Source: Pseudonocardiales bacterium (GTDB lineage Bacteria > Actinomycetota > Actinomycetes > Mycobacteriales > Pseudonocardiaceae). Taken from it: a DNA stretch of 5,373 nucleotides. The translations under genes and the position numbers were made by a program. Positions 1-5,373 of this stretch are shown here, piece by piece; within the stretch, counting starts at the first letter, position 1; every line of letters begins with the position of its first letter. The DNA lies in NCBI GenBank assembly GCA_025465385.1, contig JAODNG010000455.1, positions 1 through 5,373 of the forward strand, written 5' to 3'. The notes below the pieces were generated by a model. The model was not told the origin of the DNA. It saw only the letters and a list, made by a program, of their open reading frames with translations, and made no database searches.

Positions 1-1
1 G

Positions 2-307
2 ATAGGCCTACTCGACCCGGAGCGCCGCGAACACGTGCTGCTCGCCCACCAAGGCTACGACGACCCTATACGCGCCTGGCTCACAGGCGCCCGCGAAAGC
101 GGCCCGGGACTCACTGGACTGACCGACCGCGTCGACGCCCTCGCCGGAACGATGCGGCTGGTGAGCCCACCAGGCTGCGGTACGCGCCTGCGCGTCAGGC
201 TGCCCATCAGGCCGGGCTCAGGGCGGGGCCGGGAGGGCGGCAAGTCCGGGGAGGCGATGCAGCAGGTGGACGACGGCGATAGGACTGCCATCACCACCGG
301 GCATTAG
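2..307 (+). CDS. C-terminal end of a NarL-family sensor histidine kinase (5' partial, possibly degenerate)
   Basis: The reading frame is open from the left edge to a TAG at 305-307. Its core (about 101-200) reads GPGLTGLTDRVDALAG, then SPPGCGT and a closing beta-strand ending in LPI. This is the usual G2 region and end of the HATPase_c domain in two-component sensor kinases that pair with LuxR/NarL response regulators. Such kinases autophosphorylate a histidine and pass the phosphate to a regulator. The G1 box (DxGxG), expected shortly upstream, is not intact: the aligned segment reads YDDPIRAW at about 56-79, so only the two Asp may be left. After LPI there is a tail of about 35 residues rich in Gly, Arg and Asp, with no recognised domain. 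The rest of the gene lies outside the window. An internal GTG at 35 also opens this frame but is not a sensible start for a kinase. The family call is fairly secure; whether the gene is functional is not. Confidence 0.55.
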   Translation: MGLLDPERREHVLLAHQGYDDPIRAWLTGARESGPGLTGLTDRVDALAGTMRLVSPPGCGTRLRVRLPIRPGSGRGREGGKSGEAMQQVDDGDRTAITTGH

Positions 308-516
308 GCATTCGGCACATGTCTAATTTGCGGGCACCGCGCATGCCAGTACCTGGTGTTCGGGCACGTGTAGGCCGGCCACGTGATGAGGAGCGCCCGG
401 AGTGGAAAGCACCTTAGGCTTAGGGGGGTGCACTGAATGTGGCGCCTGGCCCATTGTGCTGACGACCAGGGCCCACGGACACGATGGCACGTGCCCAGCT
501 CGACGATCGCCGCGAG
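308..516. other. Convergent intergenic gap, no gene seen
   Basis: This 209-bp stretch separates the 3' ends of the kinase fragment (plus) and the LAL regulator (minus). I translated it on both strands and recognised no protein remnant. A terminator would be expected here for both genes, but I see only a very short perfect stem (CCAG-TAC-CTGG at about 349-359) without a T-run. The stretch contains three CACGTG palindromes (365-370, 380-385, 488-493), the last inside the 10-bp palindrome GGCACGTGCC at 486-495, and a tandem TTAGG pair around 415-424. Confidence 0.5.
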
Positions 517-3321
517 CTAGCTGCGAGTGTCGCCCTCTTCCTCTGGGCTCAGAGCGTTAAGCGCGTCGCGTAGCGCGGCCCGGGACGTAATGTCGAGTTT
601 CGGGAAGATCCGGTGCAGGTGGCCGCTGACGGTCCGGGGTGACAGGAACAGCCGATGCCCGATCTCCTTGTTGCTCAGACCACTGGCGGCGAGCGTCGCG
701 ATCTCCCGCTCCTGCGGCGTGAGCGAAACGTGATCCCGTTCCCCGGCGCGGTACCTGGTCTGCCCGGTCGCCCGCAGCTCGCTGGCGGCCCGGCCGGCCC
801 ACGGCGTGGCCCCGAGGCGTTCGAAGGTTCCGAGTGCAGCCACCAGGTGCCGCCGCGATTCGCTGGTGGCCTGGGCCCGCCGCAGTCGTTCGCCGTAGGC
901 GAGCTGCACCCGGGCCAGGTCGAACGGCCAGGCGTCGGCGCCGGGAATCGCCAGCGCTTCCTCAAACAGCCCGGCGGCGCTGTCCTCGGGTGCGGCGATG
1001 GCCGCCGATCCGCATGCCAGCAAGGCGAACCGCGGGGACAGCGCGGCAATGTTCTCTGCCTGGATCGCAGCGACGTGGGCGTCCGCCTCGGCGTGGCGGC
1101 CTGTGCGTACCGCCGCCTCGACCAGATCCATGGGAACGTACAGGGCGAATGACACGTGCGAGGCGAGCGCACCGGCCGGGCTGATCGCGGTCGCCTGCCG
1201 GTAGGCCTCCTCGAAGTCACCGCGGCCTAGCGCGGCGAGCGTCTGCACCCGCCAGGCACACCACTGCACGACCCGGGCCCCCCGTGGTGCGGCCCACTGG
1301 ATCAGCTGGTCGCTCAATGCCTGTGTCGTGTCGAAGTCACCCCGCCCGGCAGCGAGCAGGGCCTGGACGTAACGTCCCGACCACTGCAGCATCAGGTAGC
1401 CCCGGGTCTCGCACAGACCGACGGCCTCGTCGGCCAGTTGTCGGGCCTGGTCCCACTGGCCGCTGGAGAAGCTGTCCAAACCGAGCACTATCAAGGCGGT
1501 GATGCCGGAGGTGACCGCGCCGCCCTCGCGTGCGTCGTGGACCACTCGCCACAAGGCCTCGCGGCAGCCCGCCAGCCGATCGACGAAAACCGCCGCGACC
1601 GCGGTCCGCACGATCCGGGCCGGGTCCGCGTCGCCGGCGAGTCGCTCGATCGCAGCATCAATCTGGTCCAGCGCCGCGGCCGCAGTCCGCGCCGGGTCGG
1701 CGAGAGTCTTGTACATCAGATGCAGAGGCCCGTGGGCATCAGGCGTGAGGCGGGCGAGTGCATCAGAGCAGGGTTCCCACAGCTCGCCGCGGCCTCCAAA
1801 AACGCACACCTGCAGCAGGGTGGCGAGCGCCTCCTCGAGCACGGTGTCGCTGGCATCGTCACCCTTGGCCCGGATCGCGCCGACCAGCAGACGGTGGGCG
1901 GTGTCGACGTCGCCGTCGCCGTCGCCGTTGAGCAGGAGGTAGGCGGCGGCTACCGCGGCCTGCAGCGATCCCGCGGAGTCCGGGTCGGCCATGCGGGCGT
2001 CGGCCAGCAGCCGCGGCGCAATGCGCAGCTCCCCGGTCACGTCAGCACCAATGTAGGCGGCCACGGCCAGCCGCCGGCTCCGGTCGGCGCCTATCGGGCT
2101 CAGCTCAGAGGACCGGATCAGCGCTTGCACCGCACCCACGGCATCACCTCGCCGCATGACGCGAAGCGCCGCCTGCTCGAGGAGGCCTGCGACGTGCTCG
2201 TCGGGACCGATAGCCGCCTCGGCAAGGTGCCACGCACGGCGCTCGGGGTGCTCCACCCACAACTCGGCCAGCTCGGCGTGGGCCCGGCGACGCTCGTCGT
2301 GGGTCGACAGCTCGGCCACCGCGGTGCGGATCAGCGGGTGCCCGAACGCCAGGCGGCGGGTGCGCTGATCGACATAGATGAGCCGCGCCTGCTCCGCCAC
2401 GGCAAGATCATCAAGCCCCTGCTGACCGGCCCGGGCCACGTCCACAACCCGGGAGTCGCCGGTGCCGTCCAGCGCCGCGAGCAGCAGCAGCTGTCGGGTC
2501 CGCGCCGGCAGCCCGGTCACCCGGGAGCTAAACATTCCCAGCAGACGCCGGCTCACCGGCAGCACGGCTGGCAACTGCGCCAGGACGGCAGGCTGGTGGC
2601 CATCGAACGCCGCGGACAGCTCCAGCAGGGCGAGCGGGTTACCGCGCGCCTCGGCCAGCACCTGCTGGCGAACGCGCGGGACCAGCGCGGGGAAACGGGA
2701 GCTGACCAGCCCGCTCGCTGCCTCCTCATCGAGCGGCCCCAGCTCGTGCCGCGGCAGGCCGACCCGCTCAAAGAAGCTCTCCTCCTCCGACCGCGACGCG
2801 GCGAGGAAGCCAACCTGGCTGCCAACCAGGCGGCGGGCCACAAATCCCAGCACCCCCGCGCTCGCCCGGTCAAGCCACGCCACGTCATCGACGACCACCA
2901 GCACCGGGCAAGTCGCGGCCGCGGCGCGCAGAACAGTGAGCGCCGCATTGGACACCACCAACCGGTCCGGCGCCGGCCCCTCACCGAACCCCAGCGCCAC
3001 GTTCAGCGCGGCCCGGTGTGTGTCACTAAGCTGCGAAAACTCCTCTTGCAGAGGAATCAGGACCTGGTGCAGGACGGAAAACGCCATATCCGCCTCGAAC
3101 TCCACGCCCGCCGCACGCAGCACCCGGACGCCCGCCTCCGAGGCCGCTGCGGCCGTAGCATCTAGAAGTGCCGTCTTACCGGCACCAGGCTCTCCGCAGA
3201 GCAGTAGCGCCTCCCCGCCGGCGGCGGCCCGATCAAGAAACGCGCCGATCAACGCGAACTCGCCGCCACGCCCGACCAGGGCCTTGGTCACGCCGCATTG
3301 CGCATTGTCAAAGTCGACCAC
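517..3321 (-). CDS. LAL-type transcriptional regulator: AAA ATPase with C-terminal LuxR helix-turn-helix
   Basis: Predicted cytoplasmic DNA-binding regulator of the LAL (MalT-like) class, in which an ATPase domain senses a ligand or partner and a C-terminal LuxR-type HTH binds promoters. With the GTG at 3321 as start it has 934 residues, normal for the class. In order: LVGRGGEF at about 14-21; Walker A GEPGAGKT at 43-50; Walker B LVVVDD at 141-146; an arginine-containing LAASRSEEE strand end at about 173-181; GNPLALLEL at 227-235, typical of this ATPase family; a long Ala/Leu-rich helical, TPR-like region to about 860; and the HTH at 867-924, with LSNKEIGHRLFLSPRTVSGH covering the recognition helix. 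Both ATPase motifs and the HTH look intact. The start is uncertain: in-frame alternatives are ATG 3405, GTG 3354 and GTG 3291. I chose 3321 because a weak GGA lies 6 nt upstream, because codons upstream of it (ATA, TTA, GTA) are atypical, and because VGR should lie near the N terminus; 3291 is almost as good. The ligand and target genes cannot be read from the sequence; the adjacent amidohydrolase is the nearest candidate target. Confidence 0.9.
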   Translation of the reverse strand: MVDFDNAQCGVTKALVGRGGEFALIGAFLDRAAAGGEALLLCGEPGAGKTALLDATAAAASEAGVRVLRAAGVEFEADMAFSVLHQVLIPLQEEFSQLSDTHRAALNVALGFGEGPAPDRLVVSNAALTVLRAAAATCPVLVVVDDVAWLDRASAGVLGFVARRLVGSQVGFLAASRSEEESFFERVGLPRHELGPLDEEAASGLVSSRFPALVPRVRQQVLAEARGNPLALLELSAAFDGHQPAVLAQLPAVLPVSRRLLGMFSSRVTGLPARTRQLLLLAALDGTGDSRVVDVARAGQQGLDDLAVAEQARLIYVDQRTRRLAFGHPLIRTAVAELSTHDERRRAHAELAELWVEHPERRAWHLAEAAIGPDEHVAGLLEQAALRVMRRGDAVGAVQALIRSSELSPIGADRSRRLAVAAYIGADVTGELRIAPRLLADARMADPDSAGSLQAAVAAAYLLLNGDGDGDVDTAHRLLVGAIRAKGDDASDTVLEEALATLLQVCVFGGRGELWEPCSDALARLTPDAHGPLHLMYKTLADPARTAAAALDQIDAAIERLAGDADPARIVRTAVAAVFVDRLAGCREALWRVVHDAREGGAVTSGITALIVLGLDSFSSGQWDQARQLADEAVGLCETRGYLMLQWSGRYVQALLAAGRGDFDTTQALSDQLIQWAAPRGARVVQWCAWRVQTLAALGRGDFEEAYRQATAISPAGALASHVSFALYVPMDLVEAAVRTGRHAEADAHVAAIQAENIAALSPRFALLACGSAAIAAPEDSAAGLFEEALAIPGADAWPFDLARVQLAYGERLRRAQATSESRRHLVAALGTFERLGATPWAGRAASELRATGQTRYRAGERDHVSLTPQEREIATLAASGLSNKEIGHRLFLSPRTVSGHLHRIFPKLDITSRAALRDALNALSPEEEGDTRS
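1909..1926. repeat. Three tandem copies of a hexanucleotide inside the LAL gene
   Basis: GTCGCC occurs three times in a row on the plus strand. On the coding strand it reads GGC GAC, giving a Gly-Asp-Gly-Asp-Gly-Asp run at about residues 466-471, followed by VD, in a probable loop of the helical middle region. The unit is a multiple of three, so copy-number change by slippage would keep the frame. Confidence 0.7.
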
Positions 3322-3340
3322 GGCTGATCCAAGCTCTAAA

Positions 3341-3363
3341 CGTATCTTGGTCACTACGATACG
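3341..3363. repeat. Inverted repeat upstream of the LAL gene (operator candidate)
   Basis: Perfect 6-bp arms CGTATC (3341-3346) and GATACG (3358-3363) flank an 11-nt spacer, giving a 23-bp dyad. Its near edge is 19 bp from the GTG at 3321. Size and position suit a binding site for a dimeric regulator, possibly the LAL protein itself, but the arms are short and no known box is matched. The spacer includes most of one of two identical GTGACCAAG copies. Confidence 0.4.
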
Positions 3364-3372
3364 CGCCGACCG

Positions 3373-3413
3373 CGAGTCATTTGACGGGGGAAGGCCCGCG
3401 TGCATCGAGTCAT
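3373..3413. repeat. Direct repeat pair CGAGTCAT upstream of the LAL gene
   Basis: CGAGTCAT occurs at 3373-3380 and 3406-3413, on the same strand and 33 bp apart, close to three helical turns. The match extends to CGAGTCATYTG (10 of 11 identical). Same-face spacing just upstream of the inverted repeat is compatible with tandem binding sites for a regulator. It could be chance, as only two copies exist. Confidence 0.35.
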
Positions 3414-3478
3414 CTGGCCCTAGATGAGTTGCGCGCCTGACCACCCGCGAGCATGCCGCAAGAGGTGATCTTCTCCGG

Positions 3479-3714
3479 CAGCCCTGCACGATGATCGACG
3501 CGGACGCCAGGCAGCCGCAGATCCTGCGAGCCAACATCCCATTCGGCCAGATCGGGAGGGTCGAGTTCGACACCTACTCATCGGCTTCGCCACTACCCTC
3601 GCCGTCACCGAGCAGATGTTGGTCAACATGTTCATCGGTCGTCCAGCCGGCAGTTATGACCGCATCCTCGATTTCTCCACGGCGGTCATCGGCGGTCCGG
3701 GCCACGGCCGGTGA
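3479..3714 (+). pseudogene. Remnant of a Dyp-type (YfeX-like) haem peroxidase, C-terminal part, frameshifted
   Basis: Two adjacent frames together give one recognisable stretch. Frame A (3491-3577) reads MIDADARQPQILRANIPFGQ and continues to VEFDTY; frame B (from 3580) reads IGFATTLAVTEQML, then NMFIGRPAGSYDRILDFSTA. Intact Dyp-type peroxidases of the YfeX kind have ILRxNMPFG, then EFGTYFIGYA, VTEQML, MFIGxPPGNxDRILDFSTAVTG and a final FFxPS. A codon such as TTC after TAC at 3575-3577 has lost one base (only TC remains at 3578-3579), which breaks the frame. After STAVIGG the family ending (LFFVPS) is missing, and a TGA follows at 3712. Upstream of about 3480 similarity stops: the N-terminal ferredoxin-like domain is absent, and the proximal haem His, expected near 3480, appears to be Gln. 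These enzymes use peroxide to oxidise dyes, porphyrins or phenolics. The remnant runs opposite to both neighbours. The family assignment is from remembered motifs, not from a search. Confidence 0.7.
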
Positions 3715-3738
3715 GCGCGGTCCGCCATCTCCGCCGGC

Positions 3739-4716
3739 TCAGCTGGTCGGGATTCTGTTCCGCAGTGAGGGGAAAATGTGGAGTGCGTTGGTGGCTACGG
3801 CGGAAAGTTCCTTGTCAGTGAGGAGCTGGGTCTTGCTCAGGGCCGCCAGGGCGGAGTCGATCACGGTGGGTCCCGCGGCTGGGTAGTCGGTGCCGAAAAC
3901 GATGTGGTCGGGGCTGGTCATCTCCAGTACGGGTTTGAGGGCGCTGTCCGTGCCGGCGATTGCGGTGTCGCAGTAGAGCCGGCTGAGTTGTTCGCGGACC
4001 TCGTCATAGGTGATCGCCTCGGCCGGATCGGGCACCCAGTCCATCGGGGCAAGATCGAGGATGCGTGGTGCCAGTACGGGCAGCACACCGCCGGCGTGCG
4101 CCAGCACCAGGTTGACCTCGGGATGGCGCGAGGGGACGCCGGCCCAGAGGGCGTCGACCACGGTGCGCGCGGTGTCCATCGGGTACTCGATGAGTGGGCC
4201 TGGTCGGCCGCAGCTAAGCAGGTCGAAACCGGCGGGATTGACCGGATGGATAAAGGCAGTTGCCCGTCGCCGGTTGAGGGCGGTGAACACGGGCTCAAAC
4301 GAGGGGTGGCCCAGGTACCTGCCCCCGTAGTTAGTCACCAGCAGGAAGCCGTCGGTGTGCAGCTCGTCGGAGGCCCGGTCGACCTCTTGAAGGGCCACGT
4401 TCGCGTCCGGATCATCCAGTGGGATGTTGGCGAGCATCCCGAAGCGGTCCGGGTAGCGGGCCACCACCGACGCGGCGAAGTCGTTAAAGCGGCGCGCGGT
4501 GTCGGCGGGGAGCTGCATCGGGAAGGACAGCAGCTGCATCTGGATGTGGTGCGCGTCCATGAACGCCATGGCGAGCTCCGGGTTCCAGGTGCCCTTCGGT
4601 CCGGCGTAGCGACCCTGCTGTGCCGCCTGGGCAAGTAGGGGGTCGCCGGGGATGAAGAAGTGGGCGTGCACATCCACGGCCCGTGGCCGGTCGGGGACGG
4701 CGGCGGAGTCGGGCAT
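3739..4716 (-). CDS. Amidohydrolase_2 family protein, probable 6-methylsalicylate-type (ACMSD-like) decarboxylase
   Basis: A 325-residue soluble TIM-barrel metalloenzyme of usual family length. Metal ligands are in place: HxH in VDVHAHFF (His17, His19), the barrel His in FIHPVNP (His157), LAHAGG (His207) and the catalytic Asp in FGTDYP (Asp277). The stretch LLVTNYGGRYLGHPSFEPVF (about 126-144) and the ending NALHIFPSL resemble bacterial and fungal 6-methylsalicylate decarboxylases and related ACMSD-type enzymes, which use a divalent metal to remove CO2 from aromatic or aminomuconate carboxylates without oxidation. The exact substrate is not shown. The ATG at 4716 is supported by a strong GGAGG 7 nt upstream and by the typical short N terminus before VDVHAHF; an in-frame extension to 4884 is open but looks non-coding. 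It follows the fumarase on the same strand after 249 bp, so it probably has its own promoter. The next gene leftward on this strand is the LAL regulator, a possible controller. Confidence 0.88.
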   Translation of the reverse strand: MPDSAAVPDRPRAVDVHAHFFIPGDPLLAQAAQQGRYAGPKGTWNPELAMAFMDAHHIQMQLLSFPMQLPADTARRFNDFAASVVARYPDRFGMLANIPLDDPDANVALQEVDRASDELHTDGFLLVTNYGGRYLGHPSFEPVFTALNRRRATAFIHPVNPAGFDLLSCGRPGPLIEYPMDTARTVVDALWAGVPSRHPEVNLVLAHAGGVLPVLAPRILDLAPMDWVPDPAEAITYDEVREQLSRLYCDTAIAGTDSALKPVLEMTSPDHIVFGTDYPAAGPTVIDSALAALSKTQLLTDKELSAVATNALHIFPSLRNRIPTS

Positions 4717-4723
4717 CGGGGTA

Positions 4724-4728
4724 CCTCC
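4724..4728 (-). promoter_or_regulatory. Ribosome binding site of the amidohydrolase
   Basis: On the minus strand GGAGG lies 7 nt before the ATG at 4716-4714. This is the strongest Shine-Dalgarno match I noticed at a gene start in the window, and it fixes the amidohydrolase start against the longer in-frame extension. Confidence 0.85.
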
Positions 4729-4870
4729 ACGGTGCGTCGAAGCTGAAGCCGGACGAGTGCTTCGCACGGCGGGCAGCTCGTGGCGCCACGGCTGGTTGGG
4801 CCCGCCATTGGCGCTGTTCATGATGCGGAGATCCATCTCCTCGGTGACCGGAACAGCGAAGAGTCGCCTC

Positions 4871-4890
4871 CCTTGCCGCCTCACGCAAGG
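4871..4890 (-). terminator. Short inverted repeat after the fumarase, possible U-less terminator
   Basis: Perfect 6-bp arms CCTTGC (4871-4876) and GCAAGG (4885-4890) surround an 8-nt loop, about 75 bp past the fumarase stop. No T-run follows on the minus strand, so it is not a classical intrinsic terminator; actinobacteria often use hairpins without a U-tract. It could equally be an operator for the amidohydrolase, about 155 bp upstream of its start. Confidence 0.3.
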
Positions 4891-4965
4891 ATTTCGGGCA
4901 TGCGGGCCGCGGTCATCGTCGCTAGCGGCAATGTGCGGCGTCCCGGGTACGCTGCCGGCTCCGCG

Positions 4966-5373
4966 TCACTGGCCGACCATGGTGGACGGGTCGACGATGC
5001 GGTCAAAGTCCATGGCGCTGATGTAGCCGGAGGCCAGCGCCGCCTCGCGGAGCGTGGTGCCCTCGTCGTTGGCCTTGTGGGCGATCACCGAGGCCTTGTC
5101 GTAGCCGATCACCGGGGACAGCGCGGTGACCAGCATCAGTGACCGGTTGACGAAGGTGGCGATCTGGTCTCGATTGAGTTCGGTGCCCTCGATGCAGTAT
5201 CGGCGCAGCTTGTCGCAGGCGTCGGCCAGAATCCGCGCGGAGTGCAGGAAGTTGTTGATGATGATCGGGCGCATCGCGTTGAGTTCGAAGTTGCCCTGTG
5301 ACCCGGCGAAGGCCACGCAGCTGTCCTGCGACAGCACCTGGATGCAGACCATCACCATGGCCTCGCACTGGGT
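4966..5373 (-). CDS. fumC: Class II fumarate hydratase, C-terminal 135 residues (5' end outside window)
   Basis: The frame is open to the right edge, so the gene begins outside the window; TGA is at 4966-4968. The visible protein begins TQCEA, which in class II fumarases directly follows the flexible catalytic loop GSSIMPGKVNP, so the cut falls just after that loop. Then come GNFELNAMRPIIINNFLHSA, LMLVTALSPVIGYDKAS, a Lys-Ala-rich helix, EGTTLREAALASGYIS and the end DPSTMVGQ. The FELN helix, the LMLVTALxxxIGYDKA turn and the terminal MVG match the fumarase C-terminal domain better than aspartase or adenylosuccinate lyase, and resemble the E. coli FumC type. The enzyme is a cytoplasmic tetramer that interconverts fumarate and L-malate in the TCA cycle. 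The C-terminal domain is complete; the active-site loops of the central domain cannot be checked here, so a specialised lyase of the same superfamily is not excluded. Confidence 0.9.
   Translation of the reverse strand, partial: TQCEAMVMVCIQVLSQDSCVAFAGSQGNFELNAMRPIIINNFLHSARILADACDKLRRYCIEGTELNRDQIATFVNRSLMLVTALSPVIGYDKASVIAHKANDEGTTLREAALASGYISAMDFDRIVDPSTMVGQ

Larger units (their letters stand above)
3322..3415 (-). promoter_or_regulatory. Probable leader/promoter region of the LAL regulator
   Basis: This segment is richer in A/T than the genes around it. If read in the LAL frame, about 40% of its codons end in A or T, including ATA, GTA and the only TTA I noticed in that frame (3337-3339), whereas the gene body is strongly G/C at third positions. 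It contains an inverted repeat (3341-3363) and an 8-bp direct repeat (3373-3380 and 3406-3413). Together these suggest non-coding regulatory DNA in front of a GTG start at 3321 or 3291. The best -10-like hexamer on the minus strand is TATCGT, inside the inverted repeat, but no good -35 element accompanies it, so I do not place a promoter. Alternatively this is the true N-terminal coding end, starting at ATG 3405. Confidence 0.4.
4717..4965. other. Intergenic gap between fumarase and amidohydrolase
   Basis: These 249 bp lie between the fumarase stop and the amidohydrolase start, with both genes on the minus strand. I recognise no protein in any frame. The in-frame upstream extension of the amidohydrolase to 4884 has no family similarity and no well-spaced Shine-Dalgarno. 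The gap holds the amidohydrolase ribosome binding site and a small hairpin (4871-4890), and should contain the promoter of the amidohydrolase, although I could not identify clear -35 and -10 boxes. Confidence 0.5.

Noticed and set aside
1438..3165. A 575-codon open frame on the plus strand, antisense to the LAL gene
   Set aside because: Long antisense frames are common opposite high-GC genes. Its translation is rich in Arg, Gln, Gly and His with no recognisable motif, while the minus-strand frame carries Walker A, Walker B and HTH motifs.
3295..3321. TTTGACAAT on the minus strand (about 3312-3304), resembling a -35 box
   Set aside because: No -10-like hexamer follows at a suitable distance, and it lies inside the probable coding start.
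3406..3573. N-terminal extension of the LAL regulator to an ATG at 3573
   Set aside because: It overlaps the peroxidase remnant on the other strand, has atypical codons such as AGA AGA TCA CCT CTT, and LAL proteins usually begin close to the VGR motif.
3690..3738. Possible terminator between the peroxidase remnant and the amidohydrolase stop
   Set aside because: GC-rich with repeated GGCGGTCC-like words, but only 4-bp stems can be formed and there is no T-run.
3778..4638. A 286-codon open frame on the plus strand, antisense to the amidohydrolase
   Set aside because: No family motifs and a composition typical of an antisense shadow; the minus-strand frame has the complete metal-binding set and a ribosome binding site.
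4717..4884. N-terminal extension of the amidohydrolase to an ATG at 4884
   Set aside because: The 56 added residues have no family similarity, and the GGAGG correctly spaced before ATG 4716 marks the start.
1..5373. CRISPR array, insertion sequence, tRNA/rRNA gene, attachment site, or defence or toxin-antitoxin system
   Set aside because: I looked for regularly spaced repeats, transposase motifs, terminal inverted repeats and small paired genes, and saw none that I can support.

Overview
The window looks like a fragment of a high-GC actinobacterial chromosome. Codon third positions are strongly G/C, GTG starts are plausible, and the largest gene is a giant ATPase regulator with a C-terminal LuxR helix-turn-helix, a type abundant in actinomycetes. 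The sequence does not let me name a genus.

Layout from left to right. (1) Positions 2-307, plus strand: the 3' end of a NarL-type sensor histidine kinase. The last part of its ATP-binding domain is clear, but the preceding G1 box looks damaged. (2) Positions 308-516: a convergent gap with no recognisable gene and three CACGTG hexamers. (3) Positions 517-3321, minus strand: a complete LAL-type (large ATP-binding LuxR) transcriptional regulator. Its start is uncertain, and the 100 bp before it are richer in A/T and hold an inverted repeat and direct repeats that look like regulatory DNA. (4) About 3479-3714, plus strand: a decayed 3' remnant of a Dyp-type (YfeX-like) haem peroxidase gene, with a one-base frameshift. 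(5) Positions 3739-4716, minus strand: an intact amidohydrolase_2 protein of the ACMSD / 6-methylsalicylate decarboxylase type, with a strong ribosome binding site. (6) Positions 4717-4965: a non-coding gap with one small hairpin. (7) Positions 4966-5373, minus strand: the C-terminal part of a class II fumarase, cut by the window edge.

The fumarase, the amidohydrolase and the regulator all point leftward, but gaps of 249 and about 400 bp argue against one tight operon. A plausible but unproven reading is that the LAL protein controls nearby aromatic-acid catabolism (the putative decarboxylase). Fumarase is normally a housekeeping enzyme of the TCA cycle. The peroxidase remnant and the degenerate kinase end suggest a region that has undergone gene loss and rearrangement.

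I did not find a CRISPR array, an insertion sequence, a tRNA or rRNA gene, or a convincing new multi-gene system. The most informative observations are the peroxidase pseudogene, the repeat-rich leader of the LAL gene, and the specific family of the amidohydrolase.
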